The translations under genes and the position numbers were made by a program. The notes under the pieces are model-generated. The model searched no databases and had not been told where the DNA came from. It was given only the letters and a program-made list of their open reading frames with translations. DNA of 64,000 bases from Rhodococcoides fascians A44A (GTDB lineage Bacteria > Actinomycetota > Actinomycetes > Mycobacteriales > Mycobacteriaceae): positions 143,732-207,731 of the forward strand of contig NZ_JMEX01000009.1 of the NCBI RefSeq assembly GCF_000760735.1, read 5' to 3'. How positions within the stretch are numbered: the first letter of the stretch is position 1; each line of letters starts with the position of its first letter. Shown one piece after another: positions 61,579 to 64,000 of this stretch.

Positions 61579-61869
61579 CTAGATGCCTGCGATCACGTCG
61601 TCGCGAAGCGCGTCGGACGACTTAGTGAGGCTCTGTGCTGCGGCAGCAAGTGCTCCTGAGATCAGTCTGAGCTGGTTCCCTTCAGCAGGTTGCCCAGCCT
61701 CGGTAGCTGCAGCGTAGGTGTCGAGAACGAGAGCTAGGCGAGCCAGTTCTTCCTGCGTTTGCGCAAGGTCTCGCTTGGTGCCGTCCAGTGTGGACTGCAG
61801 AGATTGAATGCGGAGGCCGGCGTCGTGGATCGTAGAACTGGCCTGGTCCAGCGAACTGGTGAGCGTCAT
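61579..61869 (-). CDS. Small coiled-coil protein
   Basis: 96 residues from ATG 61869 (MTLTSSLDQASSTIHDAGLR). Heptad-rich helices throughout; no membrane segment. Size and composition suit a WXG100-like or structural plasmid protein, but there is no WxG motif. Unknown. Confidence 0.55.
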   Translation of the reverse strand: MTLTSSLDQASSTIHDAGLRIQSLQSTLDGTKRDLAQTQEELARLALVLDTYAAATEAGQPAEGNQLRLISGALAAAAQSLTKSSDALRDDVIAGI

Positions 61870-61949
61870 GCCCGCGAGAATACATCGCGAATACGAGGTC
61901 GAAATGGGAGCTATCAACGCTGTTGGTGGCGGAGCGGCCGCGCCGTGGG

Positions 61950-62918
61950 CTATCCAAGGTTCGAGTAACTGATGGGTTCGTGGCCGTCCTCTGGCCAGGC
62001 AAGCGCAATGTATTTCTGGACGTCTGTCGAGGGTCTATCGAAGCGGTATGAAGCAGGTTGTACCGTCGCGCTGTTCTCGGGCACCCCAAGGCCGAGGTTC
62101 AGATTGAGTGCCCCGAATTGAACTGTTGCACCGCATACCTCGTCGTCAATTGTTTGGTTGATGACGCCGATGGATTCTGGCGTGCCCTTGGGATCGACTC
62201 GGTGCCTTCGAGCGTGCAGTCCCCATCGATTAGGGAACAACGCTCCGCGCCAAAGAATATCATGGAGCGCAACCCCTGGTTGTGTCCTGACTGACTTGAG
62301 GGGTGTGCCGGCCGCACCGAAGGAGCGTGAGGCCACGCCCCCGAGAACGAGTTTGAGGAGCCAAAGTTGTAGTCGTGGTCCACTGAGAAGGAGGAAATGA
62401 TCGTCGGCCGGCCCCAGGAAAGGTGCTGTCGTGCTCGCCAAGGACAACTGCATGTCCCGTACTGCCTGAAAGAACTGTCCTGCAATGGAATCCAAAGGTG
62501 ACAATGCATTGTTGTGGCGCTCACAGAGGATCTTCGAGGCTAGTGCTTTTGTGCCTACCGATTTCGATGCTCCATGCAGCCACGGTGCGCCGCTGAGCAT
62601 GGGTGCTTTTCCGTCGATGTGCAGCTGCCGGTGAATGTTGGCACTGATCCAATGCTCTCTACTGATCTTGTCGGAACAGTCTGCTCCTGCCTGGCCGAAG
62701 CACTCGGGGTGTGCGTAGCCAGTGCGAGCATCGTTCAGGAGGGGTGGCGGTTCCGAGACGATCCAGCGACCGGCTGCAGTCGCATGGCAGGACCGCGTCC
62801 GCCGGCGGGATCCGCAGAGGCAGGCGTCCTCGAGATCGGGTCCCACCCGTTTGGTACTCCGCTTGTATCCGGAGGAGGTGAAGACGGAGTCGTCGAGAAG
62901 AGGAAAGGGACGGGGCAC
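61950..62918 (-). CDS. Zinc-motif / HNH-like nuclease candidate
   Basis: 322 residues from GTG 62918, chosen because AGGA lies 8 nt upstream and the frame beyond it crosses the palindromic repeat. CLCGSRRRTRSCH near residue 33 is a SEC-C-type zinc motif. CFGQAGADCSDKISREHWIS followed by ILCERHNNALSPLD has the Cys/His/Asn pattern of an HNH-like nuclease. The C-terminal 150 residues are beta-rich. Divergent from the gene at 63172. Function as nuclease is inference. Confidence 0.65.
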   Translation of the reverse strand: MPRPFPLLDDSVFTSSGYKRSTKRVGPDLEDACLCGSRRRTRSCHATAAGRWIVSEPPPLLNDARTGYAHPECFGQAGADCSDKISREHWISANIHRQLHIDGKAPMLSGAPWLHGASKSVGTKALASKILCERHNNALSPLDSIAGQFFQAVRDMQLSLASTTAPFLGPADDHFLLLSGPRLQLWLLKLVLGGVASRSFGAAGTPLKSVRTQPGVALHDILWRGALFPNRWGLHARRHRVDPKGTPESIGVINQTIDDEVCGATVQFGALNLNLGLGVPENSATVQPASYRFDRPSTDVQKYIALAWPEDGHEPISYSNLG

Positions 62919-62963
62919 CTGAGCGATCCTATTCCGGCATTGGCTTCGGACAGGGCGCACCCG

Positions 62964-62990
62964 GTCCCCGGCACCGAGTGCGCCGGGGAC
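62964..62990. repeat. Palindromic repeat, copy 3
   Basis: GTCCCCGGC / GCCGGGGAC around ACCGAGTGC, in the divergent gap between the HNH-like gene and the gene at 63172; same core as copies 1 and 2. Confidence 0.6.
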
Positions 62991-63129
62991 AATTGCGGCC
63001 GCTGCCGGGTTGCGTCTTGTCGATAGATGTGATCCCAAACGCTTTGTTTATCAACGTGTTTCGATGACTCCTACGTCTTCCAGTGCAAGTGTTTCGATGG
63101 TAGATTCAGAGGCGTTCTGTTGATCGGCG

Positions 63130-63140
63130 GACTGACCATC
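63130..63140 (+). promoter_or_regulatory. GACTGACCATC leader motif, copy 3
   Basis: 32 nt before ATG 63172, preceded by TTCTGTTGATCGG. Exact copy of the motif before moxR and the gene at 45027. Confidence 0.45.
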
Positions 63141-63171
63141 CGTCACCCGAATTGAGAGGCTGAAATCTGCC

Positions 63172-63909
63172 ATGACATCGATCGTCGATTCAGTGTTGCC
63201 AGTTGCGTCCGTGCTCGAGGTGGTCTTCGACAACGGGTCTCTAGGGGGTGCTGACTGGTCGAACCGGGCCGTCGTGCTCGAGGCCTTGCCAGAGCCCCTG
63301 GTTGCGGGATACCCCGCAGAGGGGGCCTATGTGCAGATAAGTGATGGAAGCGGCGGTATCGCCGCGTCGGGATGGTTCTCGGTGGACGAGCGCAATGCCA
63401 CCGAGACCCATGCAAGCGTTGCTGTCGTGTGGCGTGAGCCGTTGATGGCCGTCGAGCACACCTACAAGAGCTGGACGGGGTTGGTGCGTACACGTGACAT
63501 CTCACCGGTCACGGTGTCACCTGGGGCCGCTCCCGCGTGGTTCGGTGAGTATGTGCGGCCGATCCACGAACGGGCCGCCGTCGAACGGACCTTGCAGGCC
63601 GTACGCGAGAGCGCCAATACCGAGCGTGCGAACCATCGCGAGTGGGTCAGGCGGATGAGCGAGTCCGCGTGCGAATGGGCGGACGAGAACAGTCTGTGCA
63701 GCGAGTTCGAGAGGTTCTGCGAACAGTGGGGGCTCGAAGGCCGAGAACGTGACTTCGATGTAGAAGTGAATGTCACGGTTGCATTAACAATGACGCGATC
63801 GGCGCGTAGCCAAGAAGATGCGGACGAGGCCGTAGATCTCGACGATGTACGGCAGCATCTACGAGACAATTTCTCGTATCTCGATGTGAATTTCACTGTG
63901 GGTGAGTAG
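63172..63909 (+). CDS. Hypothetical protein
   Basis: 245 residues. Beta-rich N-terminal half (VLEVVFDNGSLGGADWSNRA), a central charged helix (about 140-190, ERAAVERTLQAVRESANTER) and an acidic beta C-terminus (FDVEVNVTVALTMT). GAGAGG 12 nt upstream. Under the shared leader motif. No family recognised. Confidence 0.75.
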   Translation: MTSIVDSVLPVASVLEVVFDNGSLGGADWSNRAVVLEALPEPLVAGYPAEGAYVQISDGSGGIAASGWFSVDERNATETHASVAVVWREPLMAVEHTYKSWTGLVRTRDISPVTVSPGAAPAWFGEYVRPIHERAAVERTLQAVRESANTERANHREWVRRMSESACEWADENSLCSEFERFCEQWGLEGRERDFDVEVNVTVALTMTRSARSQEDADEAVDLDDVRQHLRDNFSYLDVNFTVGE

Positions 63910-63918
63910 TAGTCGCAC

Positions 63919-63953
63919 GGGAAGTGGGGTACGCGCAGCGTGCCCCACTTCCC
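63919..63953. terminator. Strong hairpin between convergent genes
   Basis: 16-bp stem (63919-63934 with 63938-63953, one G-T pair) and a GCA loop. No T-run, but placed between two convergent stops as a bidirectional terminator of the type common in actinobacteria. Confidence 0.65.
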
Positions 63954-63962
63954 GGTAGCGGT

Positions 63963-64000
63963 CTACTTGGTCGGGGCGCGCAGCGGTCCGAAGGTGTACT
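63963..64000 (-). CDS. C-terminal tail of a gene running off the window
   Basis: Minus-strand frame ending YTFGPLRAPTK with a stop at 63963-63965. Only 11 codons are visible. The convergent hairpin just upstream supports a real 3' end. Nothing can be said on function. Confidence 0.35.
   Translation of the reverse strand, partial: YTFGPLRAPTK

Noticed and set aside
62919..63038. N-terminal extension of the HNH-like gene
   Set aside because: It would cross palindrome copy 3 and lacks a ribosome site, while GTG 62918 has AGGA 8 nt upstream.
1..64000. tRNA gene or integrase attachment site
   Set aside because: GGTTCGA-type strings occur only inside clear protein genes and no cloverleaf could be built; no exact flanking repeats of either recombinase module were found.

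Overview
The window is high-GC actinobacterial DNA, most likely from a mycolic-acid-producing genus such as Rhodococcus. The clues are a PimB-type phosphatidylinositol mannosyltransferase, an EspI-like MinD ATPase, a MerR regulator resembling mycobacterial Rv1830, a WhiB protein, and many starts that look leaderless (a TANNNT -10 box 6-7 nt before the start codon). No tRNA, rRNA or CRISPR array was seen. The gene mix of 31-64 kb (type IV-B CRISPR effector, EspI-like ATPase, HNH nucleases, DNA methyltransferase, phage-type DUF5131) suggests a large plasmid or a plasmid-derived island.

Layout. 0-0.4 kb: end of an MFS exporter. 0.46-6.3 kb (minus): a Tn554-like module of four overlapping genes (three large tyrosine-recombinase-type proteins and a small TnpC-like protein). 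6.4-10.6 kb: hypothetical genes. 10.9-15.3 kb: a two-component system, a multi-membrane-pass mannosyltransferase-like protein and a PimB-like glycosyltransferase. 15.6-21.5 kb (minus): a second, strongly diverged four-gene recombinase module. 21.6-24.0 kb: a large unknown gene, then a low-GC 46-residue membrane peptide gene with its own promoter, ribosome site and terminator. 24.2-30.5 kb: a probable catabolic or biosynthetic operon (exporter, unknown protein, ABM-like protein, PLP decarboxylase, cupin, DJ-1/PfpI protein) with a divergent LysR regulator.

30.8-38.7 kb: a two-gene micro-operon, an Rv1830-like MerR regulator, a DUF6615-like nuclease candidate, CysH, the EspI-like ATPase, and a type IV-B CRISPR effector operon (csf1-cas11-csf2-csf3). 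A fifth 80-residue gene is joined to csf3 by a GTGA overlap. 38.7-50.2 kb: WhiB, MoxR ATPase with a damaged metallopeptidase/VWA partner, a helicase, small plasmid-type genes, a secreted HNH nuclease, DUF5131 and a C5 cytosine methyltransferase.

50.4-60.6 kb: the most unusual locus, an accessory version of the actinobacterial fha-pstP-rodA-pbpA-pkn growth operon. It encodes a NYN-domain protein, a DUF4407-like membrane protein, a DUF4407-like/Ser-Thr kinase fusion, a membrane PP2C phosphatase, a membrane FHA protein, one polypeptide fusing a SEDS glycosyltransferase to a class B transpeptidase, and an FHA-like/helical protein. 60.7-64 kb: hypothetical genes, an HNH-like gene and the tail of one more minus-strand gene. 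Three copies of a conserved 27-bp palindrome and four copies of a GACTGACCATC-type leader motif are scattered over 39-63 kb, which suggests a shared regulatory module.
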